DNA of 64,000 bases. Origin: Pseudomonas sp. Root71 (GTDB lineage Bacteria > Pseudomonadota > Gammaproteobacteria > Pseudomonadales > Pseudomonadaceae). The DNA lies in assembly GCF_001429045.1 (NCBI RefSeq), contig NZ_LMHY01000027.1, positions 124,001 to 188,000 of the forward strand. Direction: 5' to 3'. The notes beneath the pieces are model-generated. The model searched no databases, was not told where the DNA came from, and saw only the letters and a program-made list of their open reading frames with translations. The position numbers and the translations under genes were made by a program. Position 1 is the stretch's first letter. The number at the start of each line of letters is the position of its first letter. Below, in pieces: positions 20,378-30,900 of the stretch.

Positions 20378-21604
20378 ATGAGCGAGAGTGTGTTTGCCGA
20401 TCGCATCGTGCAGAACCTGCTCGACACCGACTTCTACAAACTGACGATGATGCAGGCGGTGCTGCACAACTACCCGAACGTCGAAGTCGAATGGGAGTTT
20501 CGGTGCCGTAACGGCGAGGACTTGCGCCCGTATCTGGCGGAAATCCGCTTCCAGATCGAGCGCCTGTCCGAACTGAGCCTGAGCGCCGACCAGTTGAGCT
20601 TTCTGGAGCGCATCAGCTTCCTGAAGCCGGACTTCCTGCGTTTTCTCGGTTTGTTTCGCTTCAACCTGCGCTACATCCACACCGGCATCGAAAACGGTGA
20701 GCTGTTTATCCGCCTGCGTGGCCCCTGGCTGCATGTGATCCTGTTCGAAGTGCCGCTGCTGGCCCTGGTCAGCGAGGTGCGCAACCGCTATCGCTACCGC
20801 GAAGTCGTGCTGGAGCAGGCCCGCGAGCAGCTCTACCGCAAGTTCGACTGGCTGAGTGCCAACGCCAGCAGTGATGAATTGTCGGAATTGCAGGTGGCCG
20901 ATTTCGGCACCCGCCGTCGCTTCTCGTATCGGGTGCAGGAAGAAGTGGTGAACGTGCTCAAGCACGATTTCCCCGGACGCTTCGTCGGCACCAGCAACGT
21001 GCATCTGTCCCGGGAACTGGACATGAAACCCTTGGGCACCATGGCCCACGAATGGATCATGGCGCACCAACAACTCGGCCCGCGGCTGATCGACAGCCAG
21101 ATCGCCGCCCTCGATTGCTGGGTCCGCGAATACCGTGGCCTGCTGGGGATTGCCCTGACCGACTGCATCACCATGGATGCCTTCCTCGGCGATTTCGATC
21201 TGTTTTTCGCCAAGCTTTTCGACGGTTTGCGCCACGATTCAGGCGATCCGGTGGTCTGGGCGGAAAAAGCCATCGCCCACTATCACAAGCTCGGCATCGA
21301 CCCGATGAGCAAGACGCTGACCTTCTCCGACAGCCTGACATTGCCCAAGTGCCTGGAAATATTCCGGGCGCTGCGCGGTCGGATCAATGTCAGCTTCGGC
21401 ATCGGCACCAACCTGACCTGTGATATTCCGGGTGTCGAACCGATGAGCATCGTGCTTAAAATGGCCGCCTGCAACGGCCAGCCGGTGGCGAAGATCTCCG
21501 ACGAGCCAGGCAAGACGCACTGCAAAGACCCGAATTTCGTCGCTTACTTGCGACACGTTTTCCAGGTTCCTGCCACCCTTTCAAGTACATCAAGCAAGGA
21601 GTGA
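20378..21604 (+). CDS. pncB: nicotinate phosphoribosyltransferase
   Basis: 408 residues, normal for proteobacterial PncB. It converts nicotinate and PRPP to nicotinate mononucleotide in NAD salvage. Family motifs are [13 protein letters not shown] near the N-terminus, [22 protein letters not shown] with the regulatory His that is phosphorylated during the ATP-coupled cycle, and [11 protein letters not shown] in the phosphate site. It lies 4 bases before nadE, so the two form one operon covering the first and last steps of the salvage route. Confidence 0.96.
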   Translation: MSESVFADRIVQNLLDTDFYKLTMMQAVLHNYPNVEVEWEFRCRNGEDLRPYLAEIRFQIERLSELSLSADQLSFLERISFLKPDFLRFLGLFRFNLRYIHTGIENGELFIRLRGPWLHVILFEVPLLALVSEVRNRYRYREVVLEQAREQLYRKFDWLSANASSDELSELQVADFGTRRRFSYRVQEEVVNVLKHDFPGRFVGTSNVHLSRELDMKPLGTMAHEWIMAHQQLGPRLIDSQIAALDCWVREYRGLLGIALTDCITMDAFLGDFDLFFAKLFDGLRHDSGDPVVWAEKAIAHYHKLGIDPMSKTLTFSDSLTLPKCLEIFRALRGRINVSFGIGTNLTCDIPGVEPMSIVLKMAACNGQPVAKISDEPGKTHCKDPNFVAYLRHVFQVPATLSSTSSKE

Positions 21605-21608
21605 ATTC

Positions 21609-22436
21609 ATGCAAGCCGTACAGCGTGAGATTGCTGAACAGCTCAAGGTCCAGCCGCCATTCGCCGACGAAGCCGCCCTTGAGGCCGAAGTCGCCCGGCG
21701 GGTGACCTTCATTCAGGACTGCCTGGTCAACTCCGGGCTCAAGACCCTGGTACTGGGCATCAGTGGTGGTGTCGACTCCCTGACCGCTGGCCTGCTGGCC
21801 CAAAGGGCCGTCCGTGAACTGCGCCAGCGCAGCGGTGATGCCGCCTACAAGTTCATCGCCGTGCGCCTGCCCTACGAAACCCAGTTCGATGAGCACGACG
21901 CCCAGGCTTCGGTGGATTTCATCAAGCCGGACGAGCGCCACACCGTGAACATCGGCGCGGCGGTCAAATCCCTGGCCAATGAAGTGGCGGCCTTCGAAGG
22001 CAAACATGCGGTGTCGGTGGACTTCGTGCTCGGCAACACCAAGGCGCGCATGCGCATGGTCGCCCAGTACACCATCGCCGGCGCGGCCCATGGCCTGGTG
22101 ATCGGCACCGATCACGCGGCGGAAGCGGTGATGGGTTTCTTCACCAAGTTCGGTGACGGCGCCTGCGATCTGGCGCCACTGAGTGGCCTGGTGAAAAACC
22201 AGGTCCGCGCCATCGCCCGCAGCTTCGGCGCGCCGGAGTCGCTAGTGGAGAAAGTCCCGACCGCCGACCTTGAAGACCTGTCGCCGGGCAAACCGGACGA
22301 AGCCTCCCACGGCGTGACCTACACCGAGATCGACGCCTTCCTGCACGGCGAACCGGTGCGTGAAGAGGCGTTCAAGATCATTGTTGATACGTACAACAAG
22401 ACCCATCACAAGCGGGTGATGCCGTTTGCGCCGTAA
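21609..22436 (+). CDS. nadE: ammonia-dependent NAD synthetase
   Basis: 275 residues. It amidates nicotinate adenine dinucleotide to NAD using ATP and ammonia. The PP-loop motif [12 protein letters not shown]/NaAD-site residues in [19 protein letters not shown], and [15 protein letters not shown] are all present. There is no N-terminal glutaminase domain, so it is the short, NH3-dependent class. The GGAG-containing end of pncB provides its ribosome site. Confidence 0.96.
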   Translation: MQAVQREIAEQLKVQPPFADEAALEAEVARRVTFIQDCLVNSGLKTLVLGISGGVDSLTAGLLAQRAVRELRQRSGDAAYKFIAVRLPYETQFDEHDAQASVDFIKPDERHTVNIGAAVKSLANEVAAFEGKHAVSVDFVLGNTKARMRMVAQYTIAGAAHGLVIGTDHAAEAVMGFFTKFGDGACDLAPLSGLVKNQVRAIARSFGAPESLVEKVPTADLEDLSPGKPDEASHGVTYTEIDAFLHGEPVREEAFKIIVDTYNKTHHKRVMPFAP

Positions 22437-22455
22437 CGCCTGCGCGCAGGAGCGT

Positions 22456-22534
22456 GTAGGAGCTGTCGAGTAAAACGAGGCTGCGATCTTTTGATGTTCA
22501 AGATCAAAAGATCGCAGCCTGCGGCAGCTCCTAC
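22456..22534. repeat. REP doublet with one degenerate arm
   Basis: The left arm GTAGGAGCTGTCGAGTAAAA has diverged, while its CGATCTTTTGAT end and the right arm are intact. It lies directly after nadE. Confidence 0.82.
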
Positions 22535-22540
22535 AAGTGC

Positions 22541-22571
22541 AAAAAAAGCGTCCACTAAGGACGCTTTTTTT
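22541..22571. terminator. bidirectional terminator between nadE and azu
   Basis: A7-GCGTCC / GGACGC-T7 with a 5-base loop works for both converging genes. Confidence 0.95.
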
Positions 22572-22586
22572 ATGACTGCGATTCGA

Positions 22587-23033
22587 TTACTTCAGGGTAA
22601 CCGTACCTTTCATCATCGAGATGTGGCCCGGGAACGAGCAGAAGAAACCGTACTTTTGAGCCGCATCCAACTTGGACACATCGAAGGTCACCGAGTCTGT
22701 CTCGCCAGCGCCGATGACCTTGGTGTGGGCAATCACGCGGGCGTCGCCTTCCTTCAGGTAGTTCTTGTCGATGCCGGCGCTCAGGCCGTCGGTGGCGATC
22801 GGCTGCATGTCGGCTTCTTTACTCAGCACCCAGTTATGGCCCATGACGTTCTTCGGCAAGCTGCCGGAGTGCTTGAGTTCCACGGTAAACGTCTTGCAGC
22901 TCTTGTCGATTTCAATGGCCTTCGTGTCGAAAGACATCTGGTCGGTGGAGTCGACAGTGACTTTGCACTCTGCAGCCATCAATTGGCTGCTAGCCAGTGT
23001 CAACAGGGATACCGCAACAAGTTTGGCAAACAT
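22587..23033 (-). CDS. azu: azurin
   Basis: 148 residues: a 20-residue signal peptide ([20 protein letters not shown]) and a mature 128-residue cupredoxin beginning [16 protein letters not shown]. Type 1 copper ligands are all present: His in GHNWV, and Cys, His and Met in [14 protein letters not shown]. The Cys pair forming the N-terminal disulfide is also there. It is a periplasmic electron carrier associated with denitrification and redox stress. The start at 23033 has GGAG upstream; the longer frame would bury the signal peptide. Confidence 0.97.
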   Translation of the reverse strand: MFAKLVAVSLLTLASSQLMAAECKVTVDSTDQMSFDTKAIEIDKSCKTFTVELKHSGSLPKNVMGHNWVLSKEADMQPIATDGLSAGIDKNYLKEGDARVIAHTKVIGAGETDSVTFDVSKLDAAQKYGFFCSFPGHISMMKGTVTLK

Positions 23034-23122
23034 GGTGAATCTCCAAGGCAGGGTTAACGAAATCGCGAATAAACAGAAGACTGCCTGAAAACCTCGCAAG
23101 TTCATATGACTTGAATCAAAAA

Positions 23123-23132
23123 TTGTATACAA
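23123..23132. promoter_or_regulatory. perfect 10-bp palindrome TTGTATACAA upstream of azu
   Basis: TTGTATACAA lies 90 bases before the azurin ATG. Such NTGTATACAN palindromes are typical operators of FCD-type GntR regulators, but it could also be an AT-rich promoter element. No ANR box (TTGAT-N4-ATCAA) is seen here. Confidence 0.3.
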
Positions 23133-23227
23133 CTTTCGCGCTATGACACCGATGCGAAATATCTACCGGCCAAGCGTCTGGCCCGGGCCTATCATCAGAC
23201 CGTCCCCCTTCAAATGGAACGTCTGTC

Positions 23228-23317
23228 ATGTCAATCAACAGCCTGTTGTGCAGTTTGCTCGCCGCCTATGCCTGCGGCGCCAGCGGTACGTACGAAACTC
23301 CGGAACAACAAGTCTAG
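23228..23317 (+). CDS. possible 29-residue small hydrophobic peptide
   Basis: A short frame reads MSINSLLCSLLAAYACGASG and ends TYETPEQQV. It has a hydrophobic, Cys-containing N-terminal half like a small secreted or membrane-attached peptide. GGAACG lies 7 bases before the ATG. It is in the spacer between azu (divergent) and the LOG gene and could be a leader peptide. Support is limited to composition and position. Confidence 0.35.
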   Translation: MSINSLLCSLLAAYACGASGTYETPEQQV

Positions 23318-23377
23318 CCCTTGGAGTGCCGTGCGCCTGCCTTTACTCTGTGGCCCTGATCGACCATGGAGCAAGGC

Positions 23378-23965
23378 ATGTCTTTAATATCCGTTTGTGT
23401 ATTTTGTGGTGCCAGCACCGGCACCAACCCGGCTTACCGCGAAGCAGCCGTGGCCCTTGGCCGGGCGTTGGCCGAGCGCAAGCTGACCCTGGTGTATGGC
23501 GGTGGCGCCGTGGGCCTGATGGGCATCGTCGCCGATGCGGCCCTGGCGGCCGGCGGTGAAGTGATCGGCATCATCCCGCAAAGCCTCAAGGACAAGGAAA
23601 TCGGCCACAGCGGCCTGACTCGCCTGGAAGTCGTCGATGGCATGCACGCGCGCAAGGCCCGGATGGCCGAGCTAAGCGATGCCTTTATCGCGCTGCCCGG
23701 TGGCCTTGGCACCCTCGAAGAACTGTTCGAAGTCTGGACCTGGGGCCAGCTCGGCTACCACGGAAAACCGCTGGGTTTGCTGGAAGTGAACGGTTTCTAC
23801 AGCAAATTGACGTCTTTTCTTGATCACATCGTCGGCGAAGGCTTCGTTCGCGGGCAGCACCGTGACATGCTGCAAGTGAGCGAATCGCCGCAAACCCTGC
23901 TCGATGCTCTGGATGCCTGGCAACCGTCCGTAGCGCCAAAATGGGCCGAGCAAAAACCCAGCTAA
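23378..23965 (+). CDS. LOG family protein (TIGR00730)
   Basis: 195 residues of the Rossmann-like LOG/YvdD family. The motifs [11 protein letters not shown] and [21 protein letters not shown] (the PGGxGTxxE nucleotide-binding signature) are intact. Members release free bases from cytokinin riboside 5'-monophosphates or AMP-like substrates; the bacterial role is often purine-nucleotide 5'-monophosphate phosphoribohydrolase. The start at 23378 follows GGAGCAAGGC; an ATG four codons earlier overlaps the ribosome site and is less likely. Confidence 0.88.
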   Translation: MSLISVCVFCGASTGTNPAYREAAVALGRALAERKLTLVYGGGAVGLMGIVADAALAAGGEVIGIIPQSLKDKEIGHSGLTRLEVVDGMHARKARMAELSDAFIALPGGLGTLEELFEVWTWGQLGYHGKPLGLLEVNGFYSKLTSFLDHIVGEGFVRGQHRDMLQVSESPQTLLDALDAWQPSVAPKWAEQKPS

Positions 23966-24033
23966 CGGCTCGGCACCGATACAAGGCAGAATATGCGCCG
24001 CTCAACCTCACCTTCGACCCCAGAGGATCGCCC

Positions 24034-24213
24034 ATGGCTAAACCTAATTATTCCTTCGCCAAACGTCAGAGAGACTTGGCCAAGGAGCAGAAGAAAGAGG
24101 AAAAGCTTCAGCGCAAGAAAGCTACAGCTGAAGAAGCGGCACTGAACCCTGAGGGTGAAGTGGCGGCAGAAGACGATGTTGATGCACCGAAAGACTCGGC
24201 GCCTGACGCCTGA
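24034..24213 (+). CDS. small charged conserved hypothetical protein
   Basis: 59 residues. The N-terminal half is strongly basic and probably helical (SFAKRQRDLAKEQKKEEK), and the C-terminal half is acidic (DVDAPKDSAPDA), with no hydrophobic core. AGAGGA precedes the ATG. Similar short KRQRDLAKxxK proteins are widespread in proteobacteria without known function. It lies 68 bases after the LOG gene and may share its transcript. Confidence 0.75.
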   Translation: MAKPNYSFAKRQRDLAKEQKKEEKLQRKKATAEEAALNPEGEVAAEDDVDAPKDSAPDA

Positions 24214-24335
24214 GAACCTCCGGGCCCGATAACCTGATCAGGCCCACCGGATCTGTGTCCAGGGTTGGCAGCTTTGCTGTCGACCCTCACAGGCCAGTCT
24301 GAAATACCCCTTTCCAGAAACCACTGCACACCCCC

Positions 24336-24425
24336 TGTGGGAGCGGGCTTGCTCGCGAAAGCGCAGTGTCAGGCAACATCCTTGTTGAATATGAAATTGC
24401 TTTCGCGAGCAAGCCCGCTCCCACA
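24336..24425. repeat. REP doublet with 27-bp perfect arms
   Basis: TGTGGGAGCGGGCTTGCTCG continues to CGAAAGC on the left; the exact inverse is on the right, with about 35 bases between. It is one of the best-conserved doublets in the window and lies between convergent genes. Confidence 0.92.
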
Positions 24426-24437
24426 TTTTGACCTGCG

Positions 24438-25328
24438 TTAATCCAGTGGCATCACGGTCACACGCACTTCCGGATCATGGTTGCCCCCACCCAGAATCAC
24501 CCCCCGCAACGGCGACACATCGGAAAAATCCCGGCCCCAGGCCAGGATGATGTGCTCCAGTGCCGGTTGCACATTGTTGGTCGGATCGAAATCCACCCAC
24601 CCCAGCACCGGACAAAACACCGAGACCCAGGCGTGGGACGCATCGGCGCCGATAAGCCGAGGCTGGCCCGGGGGTGGCTGAGTCAGCAAGTAGCCGCTGA
24701 TGTAGCGCGCCGCCAACCCTCTGGAACGTACGCAAGCGAGCATCAGGTGGGCAAAGTCCTGACAGACCCCGCGCCGACGCTCCAGCACCTCCACCAGCGG
24801 CGTCGCCACCTGGGTCGCCTCGGCATCGAAGGTGAACTCGCTGAAGATTTTCTCCATCAGCGCCTGCACGCCGAGCAATAACGCTCGACCGGGCGGAAAA
24901 CAGCTTTGCGAGAACTCGACGAAGTTTTTCTTCAAATGCACATACGGCGATTCAAACCGGTATCGGCAGGCTTCGAGTAGCTCGGGCGACAGCGGCTGGC
25001 TGCTGTAGGTCAGCGCGCTACGGGTCTGTTCCCACGCGGGTGACCGATTGAAGTCCAACGCAGGCCGGGGCAGCACTTCAATGGTCAGGCTGGCGTTGAC
25101 CAGCAATTCATCATGAGGACGCTCGAACGCCAGCCGGGTCAGCGGATTACCGAACACATCCAGTTCATCCCGACGCGAGGTCGGCTCGGGGCTGATCTGC
25201 AATTGCCGGTCGGTGCAGCGCTGCCAGGCACAAGGCCGCGGCCACAAATGCGCCAGTTGCTGGGCCAGGGACACCGGGCTGTCGTAGTGGTAATGGGTGT
25301 CGTGGAAAATCTGGTAATGAGCACTCAT
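24438..25328 (-). CDS. transglutaminase-like cysteine protease family protein
   Basis: 296 residues. An N-terminal beta-sandwich (bacterial transglutaminase-like N domain, residues 1-85, starting MSAHYQIFHDTHYHYDSP) precedes a transglutaminase core. The catalytic triad is intact: Cys189 in RRGVCQDFAHL, His232 in ASHAWVSV and Asp248 in DFDPTNN. Fused neighbours suggest it cuts or remodels a peptide or isopeptide bond made by the ATP-grasp partner. The stop of the upstream ATP-grasp gene shares one base with its ATG (TGATG), so the two are co-translated. It is the third gene of the cluster. Confidence 0.87.
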   Translation of the reverse strand: MSAHYQIFHDTHYHYDSPVSLAQQLAHLWPRPCAWQRCTDRQLQISPEPTSRRDELDVFGNPLTRLAFERPHDELLVNASLTIEVLPRPALDFNRSPAWEQTRSALTYSSQPLSPELLEACRYRFESPYVHLKKNFVEFSQSCFPPGRALLLGVQALMEKIFSEFTFDAEATQVATPLVEVLERRRGVCQDFAHLMLACVRSRGLAARYISGYLLTQPPPGQPRLIGADASHAWVSVFCPVLGWVDFDPTNNVQPALEHIILAWGRDFSDVSPLRGVILGGGNHDPEVRVTVMPLD

Positions 25329-27814
25329 CAGACGGACACCGTGCGTTGGCTGACATCATCGACATGGGCGAAATGCCGCAGCGCCAGGCGATCGGAAACC
25401 TGCCCGCTGGCGTCGGCGATCTCTTGCAGCAGCGCGGCCAGCCCCTCGATGGCGGCGCGAACACTGGCGTCGCCGAACAGCGGGTTTTCCAGGCAGCCCA
25501 GATCGAATCGCGCCAGACGCTCGACCAATTGTGGCAACGCGGCTTCACGCGGCACGCCAAAGTCATCGTTGAGACGTTTGAGGGTGCGGGTCACCAGTTT
25601 CAACTGGAACAACACGGCATGAGGGTTCTGCTCGTCGAGCAAAAGCAGGTCGAGCACCGGGATCAACTGTGCCACCGCCAGGTATCGAGAACGGTAGGTG
25701 ATGCTGCTGTTGCCCAGTTCCAGCAGCCATTCCAGCCCGGCCTGGTCAAAAGCCCCGGCGCCCCGCAGGAACGCCGCCAGGCTGCCGCTGAGAAATTGCA
25801 GGCGCTCGATCCGTCGGCCAATCATCAGGAAACGCCAGCCTTCGTCCCGGGTCATGTCGTCCAGTGCAAAGCCGGACAGCGCCGCCAGGGACATCACCAG
25901 ACGGTTGAGGAAATCCAGCAGCTCGCCGAAATCCGGCTCTTCGGTTTCCAGCTCCATGGCTTCGCGCTGCAACTCCACCAGCGCCTGCCAGTTTTCCCGC
26001 GAGAGCTTGCCGCGCACCTGCGAAGCAGCCCACTGCAAGCGCTGAAGGTTGGAGCGCAGGCTGAACGGCCAGTCATCACCGAGCAACGCCGCCAACAGGC
26101 GCTCCTGCAACTCGCCCTCCTCGGGCAGCAATATCAGCCGTTCGCCGAGGTCCACAGCGGCCTGCAGGGCTTGCGGGTCGTCGCCGTCGACATAGCGCGC
26201 CAGCATGATGCGCAGCAAACGGGCACTGTCGTCGCAACGCTCGCAGTAACGACCGAACCAGAACAGGTTTTCCACGACTCGCGACGGCAGGTACGGATCG
26301 CGCCGCACCAGATCGTGAACGCCGATGTTGCGCTGGGCCTTCCATTGTTCGCCACTGGGCGCACGCTCGCCCAACACCCAGGTATCCTTGCTGGCGCCGC
26401 CGCGCTGCATCGACACCACTTCGGCATCGGCTTGGGCGGCGACCCGGGTCAAGCCACCGGGCAATACCCGATATCCCACGCGACTGGCCACCGCATACAC
26501 GCGCATGCCGATGGCGCGGGGTTGCAATTGACCGTCTTCGGCTTGCCAGATCGGCGCTTGGGACAACTGCGCGAGTTCTTGCGCCACATAGGCGTAGGGC
26601 CGAGCCTGCATGCGCTCGGCGAGTTCCTGGCGCTGTTTTTCACTCAAATCCCGGCCAAATACCGGAGCAAAGCTCTGGGACGGAAACGCCGGCTTGATCA
26701 GCAGTTCCGGCAGTTTCTCCAGGGCCTGGGCCAGAACCGGCGCTTCGCCACACCACCAGGTGGCGATGGACGGCAGGACCAGTTCTTCGCCAAACAGGAA
26801 TTGATTGATCTTCGGCAGGAAGCCCAACAAACCGGGCGACTCCAGCACTCCGCTGCCGAGGGCGTTGGCCACCAGCACCCGCCCCTGCCGCACGGCTTCC
26901 AGCAGGCCCGGCACGCCGAGGGCTGAGTCGGTACGCAGTTCCAGCGGGTCGCAGAAATCGTCATCAAGCCGACGCATGATCGCGTGAACCCGACGCAGGC
27001 CACTCAGGGTTTTCAAGTAGACCGTGGCGTCGCGCACCGTCAGGTCGCCGCCCTCCACCAGCGGATAACCGAGCTGGCGAGCCAGATACAAATGTTCAAA
27101 ATAGCTTTCGTTGAAACGCCCCGGTGTCAGCAGTATCACCAACGGCGCGTCCCCGTCACTCGGGGCCTGACGGGCAAGGGTTTCCTGCAAGGTGCGGAAG
27201 AACCCGGCCAGGTGCTGCACTTTCAAATCGCGGTACAACTCGGGAAAGGCCCGGGACACAATCGTGCGGTTTTCCAGCGCATACCCGGCTCCCGAAGGCG
27301 CCTGGGTGCGATCCGCCGTCACCCACCAGCGGCCATCGGGTGTGCGCGCCAGATCCACGGCATACAGATGCAGAAAGGCCCCGTCGGGCGGGCTGATACC
27401 CTGGCAGGGCCAAAGGAAGTTGTTGTGACCGAACACCAGCTCGGCGGGCAGCAGACCTTCGGCAATCAGCCGTTGCGGACCGTAAAGGTCAGCCAGCACG
27501 GCATTGAGCAAGCGCGCCCGCTGAGCGATGCCCGCCGACAACTGTTGCCACTCATCAGCCGCGATGACATGGGGCAGCAGGTCCAGCTCCCACGGCCGGT
27601 CCGCGCCCTTGGGATCGGCATAGACGTTATAGGTAACGCCGTTTTCCTGAATCTGCCGGGTCAGCAGGGCCTGACGCTGCACCAGCTGCGCCGGCGTGCT
27701 GCGTTGCAACTGCTCGAACAGCCGGCACCAGTGCGGGCGCACGGCGCCACTGTCGTCGAGCAGTTCGTGATAGGTGCCCGCCGTCAGCGGGTAGCGGTCT
27801 AGCAGGTCAGGCAT
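25328..27814 (-). CDS. circularly permuted ATP-grasp plus alpha-E domain protein
   Basis: 828 residues. The N-terminal part (to about 480) is the circularly permuted ATP-grasp type (CP_ATPgrasp), with GVTYNVYADPKGADRPWELD, GFLPKINQFLFGEELVLPS and a Gly/Arg-rich end (PRAIGMRVYAV). The C-terminal part (about 520-820) is an alpha-E helical domain (VVENLFWFGRYCERCDDSAR, DEGWRFLMIGRRIERLQFL). Comparative genomics has placed such proteins in predicted amidoligase systems that build or attach small peptides. The ATG at 27814 is chosen; a TTG seven codons upstream is possible. Both domains are often separate genes, so this is the fused form. Confidence 0.85.
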   Translation of the reverse strand: MPDLLDRYPLTAGTYHELLDDSGAVRPHWCRLFEQLQRSTPAQLVQRQALLTRQIQENGVTYNVYADPKGADRPWELDLLPHVIAADEWQQLSAGIAQRARLLNAVLADLYGPQRLIAEGLLPAELVFGHNNFLWPCQGISPPDGAFLHLYAVDLARTPDGRWWVTADRTQAPSGAGYALENRTIVSRAFPELYRDLKVQHLAGFFRTLQETLARQAPSDGDAPLVILLTPGRFNESYFEHLYLARQLGYPLVEGGDLTVRDATVYLKTLSGLRRVHAIMRRLDDDFCDPLELRTDSALGVPGLLEAVRQGRVLVANALGSGVLESPGLLGFLPKINQFLFGEELVLPSIATWWCGEAPVLAQALEKLPELLIKPAFPSQSFAPVFGRDLSEKQRQELAERMQARPYAYVAQELAQLSQAPIWQAEDGQLQPRAIGMRVYAVASRVGYRVLPGGLTRVAAQADAEVVSMQRGGASKDTWVLGERAPSGEQWKAQRNIGVHDLVRRDPYLPSRVVENLFWFGRYCERCDDSARLLRIMLARYVDGDDPQALQAAVDLGERLILLPEEGELQERLLAALLGDDWPFSLRSNLQRLQWAASQVRGKLSRENWQALVELQREAMELETEEPDFGELLDFLNRLVMSLAALSGFALDDMTRDEGWRFLMIGRRIERLQFLSGSLAAFLRGAGAFDQAGLEWLLELGNSSITYRSRYLAVAQLIPVLDLLLLDEQNPHAVLFQLKLVTRTLKRLNDDFGVPREAALPQLVERLARFDLGCLENPLFGDASVRAAIEGLAALLQEIADASGQVSDRLALRHFAHVDDVSQRTVSV

Positions 27815-27902
27815 GGAAAGCTCGGCAGACAGCAATGAACGGTCAGACTAACGCAGGCTCGTGACGCCCGGATATACGAAAAATCCGAGCGTCGCGTACG
27901 GT

Positions 27903-30900
27903 TTAGAAACGTCGCAAATCGAGTGTCATAGGTAGCTCGTCATTAATTTCCACATTGGGTACAGGAAGTTTTCCCGGCGTGTGTCCGATGCGGAAGAACC
28001 GCGCCATTCGCCGGCTCTCCGCTTCATTGGCATTGACCGGCAAGCTGTCGTAGTTGCGCCCGCCCGGATGGGCCACGTGGTACTGGCAACCGCCCAGCGA
28101 GCGCTGCATCCAGGTGTCGAGCAGGTCGAACACCAGCGGCGCGTGCACCGGGATGGTCGGTTGCAGGCAGTTGGCCGGTTGCCAGGCGCGAAATCTCACG
28201 CCCGCGACGAATTCGCCTACACGTCCGGTGGGCTGCAAGGGCACCGGAATGCCGTTGCAGGTCAGCAGATAACGCTGGGGCGGCAAGCCGCTGAGCTTGA
28301 CCTGCAAGCGCTCCAGCGACGAATCCACGTAACGCACCGTACCGCCCATGGCGCCCTCTTCGCCCAGCACGTGCCAGGGTTCGAGCGCCTGGCGCAGTTC
28401 CAATGCAATGCCGCTGACGGCGTAGTCGCCAACCTTGGGGAAACGGAACTCCAGATGCGCGGCGAACCATTCCGCCCGCACCGGATAACCGGCGGCGTTG
28501 AGGTCGACGATGACATCGGCGAAGTCTTGCTCGATAAAGTGCGGCAACAGGAAGCGATCGTGCAGCTCCGTGCCCCAGCGCGCCAGTTTCGGCGGTGCAT
28601 AGGGCTCGCGCCAGAACCGCGCGACCAGCGCCCGCAGCAACAGCTGTTGCGCCAGGCTCATTCGGGCATGGGGCGGCATCTCGAACGCACGCAGCTCCAG
28701 CAACCCCAGGCGCCCGGTGGCACCGTCCGGCGAATAGAGTTTGTCGATGCAGAACTCGGCACGGTGGGTATTGCCGGTCACATCGATCAGCAGATTGCGC
28801 AGCAGCCGGTCCACCAACCATGGCGGACATTCTTCACCCGGTTCAGGCATCTGTGCGAAGGCAATTTCCAACTCGTACAAGGCATCGTTGCGCGCTTCGT
28901 CGACACGGGGCGCCTGGGACGTCGGGCCGATGAACAATCCGGAAAACAGGTAGGACAGCGACGGATGGTTGTGCCAGTAGCTGATCAGGCTGCGCAGCAG
29001 ATCCGGGCGACGCAAAAACGGCGAGTCCCCCGGCGTCGCGCCACCCAGCACGAAGTGGTTACCGCCGCCCGTGCCGGTGTGTCGGCCGTCGATCATGAAT
29101 TTCTCGGTGGTCAGCCGGGTCTGGCGCGCTTCTTCGTAGAGGAATTCTGTGCGCTCGACCAACTCATCCCAGGTCGCGGACGGCTGCACGTTGACCTCGA
29201 TCACCCCCGGATCCGGGGTGATGCGGAAATTGCTCAGGCGTGGATCGCTCGGCGGCTCGTAGCCTTCCAGCAACACCGGGCACATCAGCTCTTCGGCGGT
29301 GGCTTCGATGGCAGCGACCAGTTCGAGATAGTCCTCGACCCGTTCCAGCGGCGGCATGAACAGGTACAACCGACCCGCCCGCGCCTCGGCGCAGAAGGCG
29401 GTACGGGTCAGCCAGTCGGCGGACTCGTCGATCTTCGGTGCGCGTTCCTGCACCTCGGCAGCTTCGCTTTGGCTTTGCAGTTGCGTGGTGTCGGGCAGCG
29501 GCGGGAAGTCTTGATTCGGGTCTTGCGGATGAATGAACGGATATTCCGCCGCTTTCACCCAGGGTTGCGAACCCAGCGGCAAGCGATAGCCCAGCGGCGA
29601 GTCCCCTGGCACCAGTCGGCAGTGCTCGTCGCGCAAATACCAGCGGCCGCTCTGCCATTGATCGCCCTTGGCAGTGCGCGCCAATGGAAGGACCTGGCCA
29701 ATCACCTTGTCCAGGCCTTGGCTGAATACTTTGCGCAGGCGCGCACGCTCCAGAGGTTCTTCCAGGCGCGAGTCTTCGGCGCTGACGTTTTGCGGCAGCA
29801 TCCCTTCGCGCCAGAGGTAATAGAAATTGTCTTCGTAGGCCGCAAAAACAAAGCGTGTCGGAATTTTCAGGCGTTCGGCGACACTCGCCAGAAAACGCCC
29901 GGCCAGTGCTCCGTCGGCGCCGTAGTCTTCCTGCTCGTCGGCGATCAGCGCGCTGTTGTGCCAGATCGGCACGCCGTCACGGCGCCAGTAGCAATTGAGC
30001 GACCAGCGCGGCAGTTGCTCGCCGGGGTACCACTTGCCCTGCCCGAAATGCACCAGCCCCTGGGGCGCGTAGTGTTTACGCATGCGTTGGAACAGTTCGG
30101 AGGACAACCGTCGTTTATCCGGCCCCAATGCCGCGGTATTCCATTCGGCGCCGTCCGGGTCATCGATGGACACGAAGGTCGGCTCGCCGCCCATGGTCAG
30201 GCGTACATCACCCTCCAGCAGGTCGGCATCGATCTGCCGGCCCAGGGCCTGGATCGCCAGCCACTGGTCGTCGGTGTAGGGCTTGGTGACCCGTGGTGCC
30301 TCCCAAATCCGCTCCACGGACATTTCGTGGCTGAATTCGCACTCGCAGGGTTCCACCAGGCCACTGATCGGCGCCGCTGAGGACGGATCGGGACTACAGG
30401 CCAAAGGAATATGTCCTTCACCGGCAAACAGCCCGGAAGTCGCATCCAGGCCGATCCAGCCAGCACCGGGCAAGTACACCTCGCACCAGGCGTGCAGGTC
30501 GGTGAAATCCACTTCGGTGCCGGACGGCCCGTCGAGACTTTTGACGTCGGCGGTCAGCTGGATGAGGTAACCCGACACAAAACGCGCCGCCAGCCCCAGG
30601 TTGCGCAGCAATTGCACCAGCAACCACGCGGAGTCGCGGCACGAACCGGAGGCCTGGTCGAGAGTGTGCTCAGGTGTTTGTACGCCGGGTTCCATGCGGA
30701 TCAGGTAGTCGATGTCTTCGCTCAGGCGCTGGTTGAGCGCGACGAGAAAGTCCACGGCAGGCAACGGAGTGCGGTCGATGCCGTCCAGGTAGGCCTTGAA
30801 CTTCGGCGTCAGTGGCAGGGTTTCCAGGTACGGCGCCAGCTCCTTGCGCTCATCCGCGGCATAGGTGAAGGGGATTTTTTCCGCGTAGGGTTCGAGGAAG

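Noticed and set aside
27981-30380. A 799-residue forward open frame inside the DUF2126 gene
   Set aside because: It is antisense to an unmistakable protein, is rich in Arg/Gln/His low-complexity, and has no ribosome site. GC-rich DNA often leaves such frames open.
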